A stretch of 64,000 bases of DNA from DAOUJW01 sp965218945 (GTDB lineage: Bacteria > Chloroflexota > Dehalococcoidia > Lucifugimonadales > UBA2985). The notes below the pieces were generated by a model. That model saw nothing but the letters and a program-made list of their open reading frames with translations. It ran no database searches and was not told the DNA's origin. Made by a program: the position numbers and the translations under genes. Of the stretch, positions 25,975 to 34,088 are shown in pieces. Position 1 is the first letter of the stretch. The number at the start of each line of letters is the position of its first letter. The stretch spans positions 1,240,001-1,304,000 of the forward strand of contig OZ244718.1 in NCBI GenBank assembly GCA_965218945.1. Direction: 5' to 3'.

Positions 25975-26397
25975 CTAGTTGGTAAAGCGGATGATTAGAG
26001 GTACTATGATCGCCGTGACTGCCAGGGTCCCGATCACCCCAGCGAAGAGAAGATAGCGGACGCCGTAATTCGACATGAGGGTCGGCTCGTAATACTTGTC
26101 GACATCGTTGTCGCGGTACATGGCGACTAAGCCGCCGAGTAGTATGCGACGGGTCCGCCTGCCCAGGACCAAAGCCGCCACTGCGACAACGTTGAGCAGT
26201 ACCGTCATAGCGATGAACACGACCAATATGATGTCGTATGTGGCAGCATCACCCTCTATCGCGGCCTCTGTGGCCACGCCGAAGTTGATGGCAAGGACAA
26301 TGAGGTTGAAGATAATGGCAGTGAGCACGAAGATGGTGTCCGTGCGACTACTCTCGCCAAGTTCGCTAACAATATGGTCATGGACCTGATGGAGCAT
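25975..26397 (-). CDS. Small multi-pass membrane protein of unknown function
   Basis: The product has 140 residues. Three clear hydrophobic segments occur at roughly 24-42, 55-79 and 113-136, separated by a basic loop (LGRRTRRILLGG) that should face the cytoplasm. The N-terminus MLHQVHDHIVSELGESSRTD is polar. The ATG at 26397 is preceded by AGGAATAGAG. I do not recognise a family. It lies between the exporter (convergent) and rnc (same strand, about 95 bases upstream), with no shared overlap that would indicate a joint function. Confidence 0.7.
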   Translation of the reverse strand: MLHQVHDHIVSELGESSRTDTIFVLTAIIFNLIVLAINFGVATEAAIEGDAATYDIILVVFIAMTVLLNVVAVAALVLGRRTRRILLGGLVAMYRDNDVDKYYEPTLMSNYGVRYLLFAGVIGTLAVTAIIVPLIIRFTN

Positions 26398-26490
26398 CTC
26401 TATTCCTCCGATTGTCGTAGAAGGCCCAACAACTGGGCCGTATCAGCCAGTGCGGTCTGTCGCTCGCCAGTGGCCCCATATTAAGCCATG

Positions 26491-27177
26491 TCAACCTTCC
26501 AGCGCCTTCAACGCCTCCAGCGCGGCGGCGCGCTCCCCATCCACCTTGCGGCGCCCGGAGCCGAGGCCCAGGACACGTCCGTCCATTACGACCTCTATAG
26601 CAAAGGTCTTTTCGTGGCCGACGCCATCCTCTGAAACGGTGGTGTAGACGGGAGCCCCTTTTCCCATGCCCTGCATCACCTCTTGAAGCCTCGACTTGGG
26701 GTCTTTGGGCGCGCCCTCCTGTATTACCCTATCCAGCTCAGACTGCAGCAGCCGGAGGGTGACGGTGTAGGCGTCCTCTATGCCACTGTCCAGAAGGATA
26801 GCCCCTACAACAGCTTCCAGCGCCGCCGCCAGATTGGAGTCCCGGTCGCGCCCGCCACTGCCCTCCTCTCCCTGGCCCATGGACAGGTAGGAGCCGAGGG
26901 TTATGCTGCGAGCCACCCTTGCCAGGGCTTCGCCCCTGACCACAGACGACCGCAGCTCCGTAAGCTGGCCTTCCGTCATCTGTGGCAGTCCAAGGTACAG
27001 CTCCCGGGCTGCCACAAAATCTATAAAGGAGTCCCCCAGGAACTCAAGCCTCTGGTTGGAGGCGGCGAACTCCTGGGGGTCTTCATTAACAGCGGAGGGA
27101 TGTGTGAGGGCTTGGGAGAGAAGCGTCCCGTCGGCGAATGAAATGCCCAAGCGCTCCTCCAACAGTTCCATCGCCAC
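26491..27177 (-). CDS. rnc: Ribonuclease III
   Basis: The product has 228 residues, normal for the family. The catalytic signature NQRLEFLGDSFIDFV (41-55) contains the metal-binding E45 and D49. The second metal-binding glutamate lies in LEAVVGAILLDSG. The C-terminal double-stranded RNA-binding domain starts near DPKSRLQEVMQG and ends GERAAALEALKALEG. The enzyme processes rRNA precursors and other duplex RNAs. The gene follows the SDH-like protease gene by about 37 bases on the same strand. Confidence 0.96.
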   Translation of the reverse strand: MAMELLEERLGISFADGTLLSQALTHPSAVNEDPQEFAASNQRLEFLGDSFIDFVAARELYLGLPQMTEGQLTELRSSVVRGEALARVARSITLGSYLSMGQGEEGSGGRDRDSNLAAALEAVVGAILLDSGIEDAYTVTLRLLQSELDRVIQEGAPKDPKSRLQEVMQGMGKGAPVYTTVSEDGVGHEKTFAIEVVMDGRVLGLGSGRRKVDGERAAALEALKALEG

Positions 27178-27214
27178 TTTGGTCAGCGTCTCCTCCGGAC
27201 AGGAAATCCTCCAC

Positions 27215-28171
27215 TTACTGGGAGGGATTGGGTATTGGGTTCCCCTGTTGTTGGACTAACACCTGCTGCTGTTGCTTCATGAACGTCGCACCATTGTGAT
27301 TCTCAATAACCTTAAATGCGGAGGAGTTTGAGAGGGTTATGGTGAAGCAATGGTGGACGGATAACACCTTTTCCTGTAAAACGGGGCTCTCTTCTAGTCG
27401 TTCTATCACTAGCCCCATGTCTTCACACTCTTCGACCTCTATATGCCGGGAATGGCTCTTGTTCCCACTATAGTCGGACAACTTCTTGGTGATTTCGGTG
27501 GCCCTTTCGACTGCGTTTGGTGTTCCTGCGAACATTACGTTGGCTAACTGTTCTCTCACAAAGTCGTTAGACAACCTGACTGCGTTCTCACATTGGCTGA
27601 GAAAGGTTGGGCGGTACTGCCCAATGATGTTTTGCCAAACCAGGGCATTAGAGGGGTCTCTTCTTATGGCGCGAGAAGCTCGTTGGAATTCCTTAATCAC
27701 GCCAACAGCAGGTATATCCCTCAGATGAGGATCAATTGGGCCTAGGTTCGAATGCAAACCCATCAAAATCGATTTACAAGAACATGCAATCATGGTTCCT
27801 GCGGACATAGCCAATTGGGGTACTATGGCCCGAATATCATTGCCAAACATTTGATGAAGGTAATGGACGATTGATTGCGTTGCAGTGACATTGCCGCCGG
27901 GAGTGTGCAGAATTAAGTCGAGTCCTATGCTACGGTCCAATCCATAAACAGCTGACATCAAGCCAGCTTTGTCCTCGTCGTTTATCTCTAGGCCGCTTAT
28001 GCCAGGCTTTGGCAACCAGCCAGAGTAGTATGCTATGACATTCCTTCCAGTTTCCTCGTGCAAGTCATGAATATACTTCCTGCGGATTACGTTGTGCGCA
28101 GAGTTTCTTTGGTTGGGATTCTCTAGGCCGTATTTGTTGATTTCGTCTAGTATTTGGCTCCAGCTAGGCAT
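27215..28171 (-). CDS. SDH-family Clp-fold serine proteinase
   Basis: The product has 318 residues. It has the ClpP/crotonase fold with HTPGGNVTATQS forming the oxyanion region (about 89-100) and the putative catalytic serine S123 in PQLAMSAGTMIA, followed by GLHSNLGPIDPHL. This pattern fits the serine dehydrogenase proteinase (SDH_sah) family, which lacks a signal peptide and a transmembrane segment. A glutamine-rich tail (MKQQQQVLVQQQ) ends the protein. Base composition is visibly more AT-rich than in rnc or cca. It overlaps the preceding 81-residue gene by 8 bases, so the two form a unit that looks acquired. The target protein is unknown. Confidence 0.8.
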   Translation of the reverse strand: MPSWSQILDEINKYGLENPNQRNSAHNVIRRKYIHDLHEETGRNVIAYYSGWLPKPGISGLEINDEDKAGLMSAVYGLDRSIGLDLILHTPGGNVTATQSIVHYLHQMFGNDIRAIVPQLAMSAGTMIACSCKSILMGLHSNLGPIDPHLRDIPAVGVIKEFQRASRAIRRDPSNALVWQNIIGQYRPTFLSQCENAVRLSNDFVREQLANVMFAGTPNAVERATEITKKLSDYSGNKSHSRHIEVEECEDMGLVIERLEESPVLQEKVLSVHHCFTITLSNSSAFKVIENHNGATFMKQQQQVLVQQQGNPIPNPSQ

Positions 28172-28409
28172 TTGGAGTCGCTTCCCATGTTTCCGTTACA
28201 GTTACATCCTCTAGGACAGCGTCGGTCGCTATACTTGGAATGGTCACGAATGGAGAAGGCTGTTCCAAGGACATATTGTCCGGTAGAGGACGGGGCTGAA
28301 GCTTGGGGTCAACTGCCCGAAATATCTCACTATACTGGTCTTCCAATAGTGAGTGCTGCCTTTCAACCCTTGCCCTCGGGGCCTTGTCGGTTGCGTCTTT
28401 CTTGGGCAT
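28164..28409 (-). CDS. Small protein coupled to the SDH-like protease
   Basis: The product has 81 residues. It begins at an ATG behind a near-perfect GGGAGGTGA ribosome-binding site. Its end overlaps the protease start by 8 bases (ATGCCTAG), so translation is probably coupled. The N-terminus is basic (MPKKDATDKAPRARVERQ), followed by an amphipathic stretch (HSLLEDQYSEIFRAVDPKL) and a proline-rich, then acidic tail. I recognise no family. It could be an adaptor or substrate presenter for the protease. The spacer between it and cca (28410-28643) shows no gene. Confidence 0.65.
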   Translation of the reverse strand: MPKKDATDKAPRARVERQHSLLEDQYSEIFRAVDPKLQPRPLPDNMSLEQPSPFVTIPSIATDAVLEDVTVTETWEATPNA

Positions 28410-28624
28410 GATTCACCTCCCTCGCGGGTTGACGATTCCGCTACGCCAATCCATGATTATTATACCATAGAGACTACGAAATGGAACTTCGGTGTTTCCG
28501 TAGTCACCATTGACTGAACAGTTGAAAGGCATGAGTCTAACAGACGCTACATCGGCAACCTAAGGATTCTCTCTTGGTTGATCGGTTAGGGCGCGGATTG
28601 CGCAGGCCCCGCACAACCCCGTGA

Positions 28625-28630
28625 TATAAT
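28625..28630 (+). promoter_or_regulatory. Consensus -10 box upstream of cca
   Basis: TATAAT at 28625-28630 sits 14 bases before the ATG at 28644. A TTGCGC at 28598-28603 is too far (21 bases) to be an ideal -35, so the promoter is either weak or uses another upstream contact. The transcript would have a very short leader with little room for a ribosome-binding site. Confidence 0.45.
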
Positions 28631-28643
28631 CGGCAGAGGCAAA

Positions 28644-29900
28644 ATGGTGAGGGATTCAGTGGATTTTATGCAGCTGCTGGAGTACGGCCTCCCTTCCGGG
28701 AAGCTGGAGCTTCTGAGGTCGGCGGGCCGGATTGCCCGCGACGAAGGCGTTTCCATGTACCTGGTGGGCGGCAGCGTCCGCGACATGCTGCTGGGCAGGC
28801 CCGTCGGAGACTTTGACCTGGTAGTGGTGGGCGACGCTGAGACTATGGCATACGTCGTAGCCAAGCGACTGTCCGGCCAGGTGGTGTCCCGCTCCCAGTT
28901 CTCGACAGCCAAAGTGAAGGTGGACGGCGAGTCCCTTGATCTCGTGACCGCCCGGACGGAGCGCTACAGCAGGCCCGGCGCTCTTCCTCAAATAGCCCAC
29001 GGAACCATTGAGGAGGACCTGGCGCGGCGGGACTTCTCCATCAACGCTATGGCCGTTCCCCTTCATATGGACTCGAAGGACGTGCCGCTGGACCTCTTCA
29101 ATGGAGAGGAGGACCTGCAACTCGGACTTGTCCGTGTGCTCCACGAGGGGAGCTTTGCGGACGACGCCACCCGCATATTGCGCGCCGTCCGCTACGAGCA
29201 GCGCCTGGACTTCCGGCTGGAGGAGCGCACGGAGGCACTGCTAATCGAGAACCTGCCCATGCTGGACACCATCAGCGGCGACAGGCTGTTCAGGGAAATC
29301 CAGCGCTGGCTCGCCGAAAAGGATGCCTCCCGGATTATCCTGCGAGCGGAAGAGTTGGGGGTAATGGCCGCCCTGTACCCGGCTCTGTCCAGGTCAGGTG
29401 AGTCCGTGCGCTCTGCGATGGAGAGAAGCAAGGGGCGCATCGAGGAGTTGGTGTGGGTGGGAATGCTGGCATATGCCCTCACTCCCGCGGAAGGCGAAGG
29501 ACTAATCGAGCGCCTGCGCCTGCCAACGCGATGGGCCAGGGTCGTCCGGGACGCCATTGCCATCAAGGAACGGATGCCCCTGCTCTCCGATGAGCACATC
29601 TCTGAAGTGCAGCTGTACGACGTCCTGGCCTCGTCCGAGACCGCGGCCGTTCAGTCGTGCGCTCTGGCAGTGGCCCGGGAGACAGCCCGGGCAAACCTGG
29701 CCCTGTTCCTGGAGAAGCTCCGCCACGTCAAGCCTGCCCTGGGCGGAAGGGACCTCATAGAGATGGGAGTGCCTCAAGGCCCCGCCGTCGGGCAGATGCT
29801 GACAATGCTAAAGCGCGCCCGGCTGGGTGGAAGCGTTGGCAGTCGCGCGGAAGAGGTAGATCTGGTTCAAGAGGCCCTCAAGAGCGAGGGGGCTGGTTGA
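28644..29900 (+). CDS. CCA tRNA nucleotidyltransferase / poly(A) polymerase family protein
   Basis: The product has 418 residues. It is a class II nucleotidyltransferase: LVGGSVRDMLLGRPVGDFDLVVVGD holds the GG/RxD and DxD metal motifs, followed by DLVTARTE, TIEEDLARRDFSINAMAV and the neck region RILRAVRYEQRLDFRLE. There is no HD domain at the end. The product adds or repairs the 3' CCA of tRNAs, or adds poly(A); the two activities cannot be separated by sight. The end of the gene lies 19 bases before the IS element at 29920, which has not damaged it. Confidence 0.9.
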   Translation: MVRDSVDFMQLLEYGLPSGKLELLRSAGRIARDEGVSMYLVGGSVRDMLLGRPVGDFDLVVVGDAETMAYVVAKRLSGQVVSRSQFSTAKVKVDGESLDLVTARTERYSRPGALPQIAHGTIEEDLARRDFSINAMAVPLHMDSKDVPLDLFNGEEDLQLGLVRVLHEGSFADDATRILRAVRYEQRLDFRLEERTEALLIENLPMLDTISGDRLFREIQRWLAEKDASRIILRAEELGVMAALYPALSRSGESVRSAMERSKGRIEELVWVGMLAYALTPAEGEGLIERLRLPTRWARVVRDAIAIKERMPLLSDEHISEVQLYDVLASSETAAVQSCALAVARETARANLALFLEKLRHVKPALGGRDLIEMGVPQGPAVGQMLTMLKRARLGGSVGSRAEEVDLVQEALKSEGAG

Positions 29901-29919
29901 CCGGAGCTCCCTTCAGCTA

Positions 29920-30734
29920 GGGCGTGTTCACACTAGAGTAGAGCATCGAATATGAGTGCGAATAAGATGAAGCCGATGAAGAGCACGTCCAGCTTCTCAA
30001 AACGTGAGAAAATGCGCCGATAGCCCTTCAAGCGACGGAACAGCCTCTCAATTTCGTTGCGTCTCTTGTACATCTCCCTGTCGTACTCCCACGGGTGAAC
30101 CCTGGTGGGGTTAGGTGGAACAACTGGCGTGAACCCCAGAGCCAACGCCAGTTGGCGGGTCTCGTTGCCCTCGTATGCCCGGTCCATCAACAGGTACTGG
30201 TCCTGACCCTGCGGCCCCAGCCGGTCAAGCAGCTTGCGCCCCTCCGGCGCATCGTGGGCTTGTCCCGGAGAGAGGGAGAAGGTTATGGCCGTTCGAGCAT
30301 CCGCAGCAACCATATGAATCTTGGTGGTCCAGCCGCCACGGGACTTGCCGATGGACTGGGGTCCGTTTTTTTTAACGCACCAGTGCCGTCGGGATGCACC
30401 TTGACGATGGTGCTGTCCATAGATACCGCCTCCAGCTTGATCCGCACCATCTGCTCTCGTTGCAGGTATTCGAACACCCTATCCAGCACCCCACTCTTCG
30501 ACCACCGGTTCATACGGGTGTAGACCGTGTGCCACTTGCCAAACCGGGACGGCAGACCACGCCACTTGCACCCCTGCTCGGCCACATACAGAATCGCATT
30601 GAGCACTTGCAAGTTGGACAGGCTGACGTTGCCACGCTGAACAGGGAAGATTGGAGCTATACGTTCGTACTGTGCTTCTGTGATTTCCATGCCTGTATTA
30701 TATCATGCGCAGACCACGTTGTGTGAACACGCCC
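29920..30734 (-). mobile_element. IS5-family (IS427/IS1031-like) insertion sequence
   Basis: Perfect 14-base inverted ends GGGCGTGTTCACAC (29920-29933) and GTGTGAACACGCCC (30721-30734) are flanked by TA on both sides (29918-29919, 30735-30736), the target duplication expected of this group. The element is 815 bp and carries two overlapping frames joined by a run of eight A residues (minus strand). It sits between cca and the restriction endonuclease gene, 7 bases past the latter's stop. Confidence 0.9.
29933..30690 (-). CDS. IS5-family transposase made by programmed frameshift (orfA/orfB)
   Basis: orfA (30690 down to 30283) begins MEITEAQYERIAPIFP with the DUF4096 DNA-binding region and the first catalytic Asp in VSMDSTIVKVHPDG. 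orfB has no start of its own and must be entered from orfA at an A8 slippery run (30366-30373 on the plus strand reads T8). A shift there continues as NGPQSIGKSRGGWTTKIH, the conserved block of this group. orfB supplies the second Asp (LLMDRAYEG) and the Glu (RRNEIERLFRRLKG). All catalytic residues are present, so the element may be active. The frame change is normal for the group and is not decay. Confidence 0.85.
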
Positions 30735-30741
30735 TAGTCTA

Positions 30742-31671
30742 TTATGTGCTGAGGAACTTGTCTCCGTTGAAATGGATCAAGTGGTCCGGAATCTCGGCGA
30801 TCCAAACCTCTGTCTCCCAGGCGATGTTGCCCACATGGCGCTTAAACTGCTTGAAGTCCGGGAAAGCGGTCACATACAGACGCTTGGCTGTGCAGTTGCT
30901 GAGCGTAGCTTCTAGCTCCTCCACTCTTTTGGGACTCACGGGACCGTGAGAAGTGACGGCTTCTATTAGGAATAGCCAGTTCCGATCCTCATCGTAGAGC
31001 ATCACATCGGGTAGCTTGTCATGCTCGGTAAATGGAACGCGAAGCTCGTCAAGCTTCTCCCGGTCTATGTGAAGAAGCTTTTGGGCGGCATCTCCCAGAT
31101 ACAACAGGACTGACCCAGGAGCGAACCTACTTCCGAAGTCTGTCACCACTGCGGCCTGCAGCTTGTTGTGCCTACCTGGTGAGAGGCGGATTTCCTCGCC
31201 AGTGGAGGTGCGGACAGGAATCTCCCTCATCTGACGTCTCCTTCGGTATACTTCCAAGAGCGTACCTTGGCTTGAGCGGAAGGCGAGGAGAGCGGCTTCC
31301 CAGGCACTGCCTTTGTACAAACGGATCACGTTAAGTGCTTCGTCTGTGAGGCCGTAGTGAGAACGAGGGCTGTTGGTGGGGAGGTCTGGATCGTCTGGAT
31401 TGCGGTCAGCTAATCGTGCTTGCAGGAGCTGGTGAATTACCTGCCGCCGCACAGTTTCTCGCGTGTTCTCCGCGTATGCCCTGCCGTAGGTCTCACCCAT
31501 GAATTGCAGAATCTGGTGAATTGTGAGAGACGGTTTGGATGAACTCCTCCAGGGATCATCCTCAGAGAGTCCCGCAAGTGCCAAAAGTGTCAGGCAGGAA
31601 ATGTCATTCTGTTGGGCCGGAGGCAACCCGAATTGCTCAAGGATGTCCCGCGCTTCATCTATCTTGCTCAT
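30742..31671 (-). CDS. Type II restriction endonuclease, BsuBI/PstI family
   Basis: From the ATG at 31671 (MSKIDEARDIL) the product has 309 residues. An N-terminal helical domain (to about 150) is followed by the nuclease domain with LSPGRHNKLQAAVVTDFG, SVLLYLGDAAQK, the catalytic-looking HDKLPDVMLYDEDRNW, and LIEAVTSHGPVSPKR, which match the BsuBI/PstI endonuclease family (recognition CTGCAG for known members). The gene follows its methylase by 34 bases on the same strand. The local base composition is more AT-rich than the his genes, suggesting transfer. Specificity is inferred from the family only. Confidence 0.9.
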   Translation of the reverse strand: MSKIDEARDILEQFGLPPAQQNDISCLTLLALAGLSEDDPWRSSSKPSLTIHQILQFMGETYGRAYAENTRETVRRQVIHQLLQARLADRNPDDPDLPTNSPRSHYGLTDEALNVIRLYKGSAWEAALLAFRSSQGTLLEVYRRRRQMREIPVRTSTGEEIRLSPGRHNKLQAAVVTDFGSRFAPGSVLLYLGDAAQKLLHIDREKLDELRVPFTEHDKLPDVMLYDEDRNWLFLIEAVTSHGPVSPKRVEELEATLSNCTAKRLYVTAFPDFKQFKRHVGNIAWETEVWIAEIPDHLIHFNGDKFLST

Positions 31672-31705
31672 ATTGTAACCAACGATCGCCCATCTAAGGC
31701 TGCAA

Positions 31706-33397
31706 TCAGAGGCCAAGAATCCTGGCAGCGAGAGCATCAATCTCGGTGAGGTCAGACCGCGGTCGGAGTCGCGCAATTAAAGCTGAGCCAATGGAACGTA
31801 TTTGCTTTTCGGCTGGGAGTGGCATGATCCGCAATTCCGTAGCGCTGACTTGCGTATTGCCGTTGGAAAGTCGGAAGTAACGGTCTAGGAAAACGGAATT
31901 GAGAAGGGCCGCAAGTCCGTAGGCAAGATTTTCATCTAAGGCGCTCGAAACTCCGCGGATGTAATTTAGGTGGTTCTCCAGCCCCAACATTTGTGTATTT
32001 AGACAGTTCTGAATCAAGGGCGCGGCCACGAGTCTACGGTTCTCTTCTTTGGTACTGAAACGGCGCAACAGGACATAGGTTTCATCTGCCACTAAGAGCT
32101 TTCTTGCTCTTGTCGTATCCTTAATCCACTGTGGCTTGTCGATGCTTATTGAGGGCCATTCGACTCTCATGGGATGTACGTGATGCATCCACAGTAATGG
32201 AACTGTAGACGGCTCTGGGGCCTGTGCCAAGAGCTGCTTGGCTCTAAATGGCACCACAGGTCCAGTGGAGATATCCAAGCCAAGAGAATGTAGTGTGTTA
32301 GGCCAAGACCTGATTTTCTGTACCAACTCCAAGTCTCCTGCGTTAGCAGGAATGCAAAGTTCCTTATTTTCACTGTTCAAATCCATCACAGACTTCAACC
32401 CCACCGTGAGACTTTGTCGATGTGCGAGGTCGCGAGCGCCTTTGCTGTGGGTCACTACTACTTTACCCTCATCTGGGGCTTCGCCTTCCGCCCTTTTGCG
32501 GGCTGCTATCACAAGGTTCTCTTGTAGAACAGTCTGGTTTTTGAATACATCCTTACGGGAATCGAATAGGTGAATGGCGGTGGGGGCTACGCTCTCGAAG
32601 AAAACCTCTCGGAATCTCCTGAAGTATGGCCCTGCCGCAAAGCTTCTGGGCACGATGTACACAAGATTACCAGACTCCGATAAGAGCTCAGCAGAAACAG
32701 CCATGAACAGGGCATAAATGTTGGGTTGACCATGCACTACGGACGCTCCAGCTATCGCCCGTGGGTCATTCTTTGCTATTTTGAAGTATGGAGGATTTGA
32801 AATCACGAGCCCAAATTCGGGGTGGTGTTTATCGGGACTATATGCGCGAACTTTGGCCTTCGATGCGCCTTGAAGGACATCAGAATATGCTAAGACGAAG
32901 TCATCGTTCATCACGTTGAATGTCATGGTGACGCCGCTTTGAGCAAGCCATTCACGCGAGAAGGCTAAGGATATACGCGTTAGGTTGGCCAGCAAAGGAT
33001 CCGTCTCATAGGCATCTATGTGCAGATTTCGAACTGTCCCCCTGATTGCTGCTGCCTCGCATACCGCAGCCGATAGAACGCCAGCGCCGCTCCCCGGATC
33101 CAATACCCGCAGATACGGTTGAGAATAGGCAGCGCACTCTGCCATAAACCTTGCAACTAAGGCGGGAGTCAGGTAGTGTCCGCCGTTCTTCCGGTCGCCG
33201 TGTTTGACGGACGACGAGTAGGCTTCTCCAAGAATCTCGGCGTACTCCACTGGAGTGGAGCCATCAATTGGCAGAGGAATGTTTAGCCCTGTCGGGAACG
33301 CTTCGGATGTAATGTTGGGATCCCCCGCTAAAGAAGTCCTCTTGATCGCCTGATTAGTGGTTGCCATGTGTAAGAAGCCTGAAGACTCCACAGCCAT
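31706..33397 (-). CDS. Type II N6-adenine DNA methyltransferase (PstI-like)
   Basis: The product has 563 residues. Motif X-like GHYLTP (73-78), motif I DPGSGAG (100-106) that binds AdoMet, and the catalytic motif IV NPPY (201-204, ISNPPYFKIAKNDPRA) appear in the order of gamma-class adenine methylases; a target-recognition region fills the C-terminal half. It protects host DNA against the adjacent BsuBI/PstI-like endonuclease. The start ATG at 33397 has AGGGGCGG in front, which lies across the end of hisB only 6 bases upstream, so the methylase probably rides on the his transcript. A second in-frame ATG at codon 11 lacks such a site. Confidence 0.92.
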   Translation of the reverse strand: MAVESSGFLHMATTNQAIKRTSLAGDPNITSEAFPTGLNIPLPIDGSTPVEYAEILGEAYSSSVKHGDRKNGGHYLTPALVARFMAECAAYSQPYLRVLDPGSGAGVLSAAVCEAAAIRGTVRNLHIDAYETDPLLANLTRISLAFSREWLAQSGVTMTFNVMNDDFVLAYSDVLQGASKAKVRAYSPDKHHPEFGLVISNPPYFKIAKNDPRAIAGASVVHGQPNIYALFMAVSAELLSESGNLVYIVPRSFAAGPYFRRFREVFFESVAPTAIHLFDSRKDVFKNQTVLQENLVIAARKRAEGEAPDEGKVVVTHSKGARDLAHRQSLTVGLKSVMDLNSENKELCIPANAGDLELVQKIRSWPNTLHSLGLDISTGPVVPFRAKQLLAQAPEPSTVPLLWMHHVHPMRVEWPSISIDKPQWIKDTTRARKLLVADETYVLLRRFSTKEENRRLVAAPLIQNCLNTQMLGLENHLNYIRGVSSALDENLAYGLAALLNSVFLDRYFRLSNGNTQVSATELRIMPLPAEKQIRSIGSALIARLRPRSDLTEIDALAARILGL

Positions 33398-33403
33398 CCG
33401 CCC

Positions 33404-34003
33404 CTAGTCGCTGATAGTGCCCTTGGTGCTGGGCACGTCTCCGGCTATGCGCGGGTCGATGGCGACGGCTTGGCGTATCGCCCGGGCCAGCGCCTTGAAG
33501 AGCGCCTCCGCTTTGTGGTGCTCGTTGGCTCCGTAGAGGATCTCGGCGTGGAGGTTCAGCCGTCCCTCAAGGGCAAACACCTCCAGAAAGTGGCGCACGA
33601 GGTCTGAAGGCAGGTCCCCTATGTGCGAGTCTTGGAAGGGCGTCTTGATCACAGCGTAGGGTCTACCTCCAACGTCCACGGCAACCAGGGCCAGGGTCTC
33701 GTCCAGGGGAACCATAATATGACCCATTCGGACTATACCTCTTCCCTCCCCTATTGCCTGATGAAGCGCCTGTCCCAGGACTATTCCTACGTCCTCCACC
33801 AGATGATGCCAGCCCGGGGACGTGTCGCCCTTGGCGGAAACGGTGATGTCCATCAGGCCGTGTCTGGCCAGCTGCTCTATGAGGTGGTTGAACATCCCGT
33901 TGGGGGTGTCCACCGAGTACTGGCCCGTCCCGTCCAGGTCAATGGTCACGCTCACCTGGGTCTCCCGGGTGTCTCTTGTGAGGGAAGCAGTACGATTGCT
34001 CAC
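33404..34003 (-). CDS. hisB: Imidazoleglycerol-phosphate dehydratase
   Basis: The product has 199 residues. Monofunctional HisB catalyses the dehydration step to imidazole acetol phosphate. Metal-site motifs are visible in FNHLIEQLARHG, HHLVEDVGI and GANEHHKAEALFKA. The segment before the HH reads GDTSPGW, where many homologues have a further His/Asp; this is a modest deviation. The start is GTG (34003), with GGAGATAG upstream. hisC ends 85 bases upstream. The methylase gene follows at 6 bases. Confidence 0.95.
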   Translation of the reverse strand: MSNRTASLTRDTRETQVSVTIDLDGTGQYSVDTPNGMFNHLIEQLARHGLMDITVSAKGDTSPGWHHLVEDVGIVLGQALHQAIGEGRGIVRMGHIMVPLDETLALVAVDVGGRPYAVIKTPFQDSHIGDLPSDLVRHFLEVFALEGRLNLHAEILYGANEHHKAEALFKALARAIRQAVAIDPRIAGDVPSTKGTISD

Positions 34004-34088
34004 TATCTATCTCCACGCTTGCAGGAGTCGTTTGGCTCGCATGTCAGCGCGCCTTCGGGAAAGCGGCGAGGCTTCACACGGGCTTGGA

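Noticed and set aside
28644..29900. cca damaged by the adjacent IS element
   Set aside because: The IS begins 19 bases after the stop codon and the reading frame is full length.
29933..30690. Frameshift read as a dead transposase
   Set aside because: The shift lies at an A8 run typical of programmed frameshifting in this IS group, and all catalytic residues and both ends are intact.
30742..33397. Avoidance of CTGCAG in the window as evidence for the restriction specificity
   Set aside because: CTGCAG occurs several times (for example at 861, 10601, 11502, 20762 and 31156), so no avoidance can be claimed by eye.
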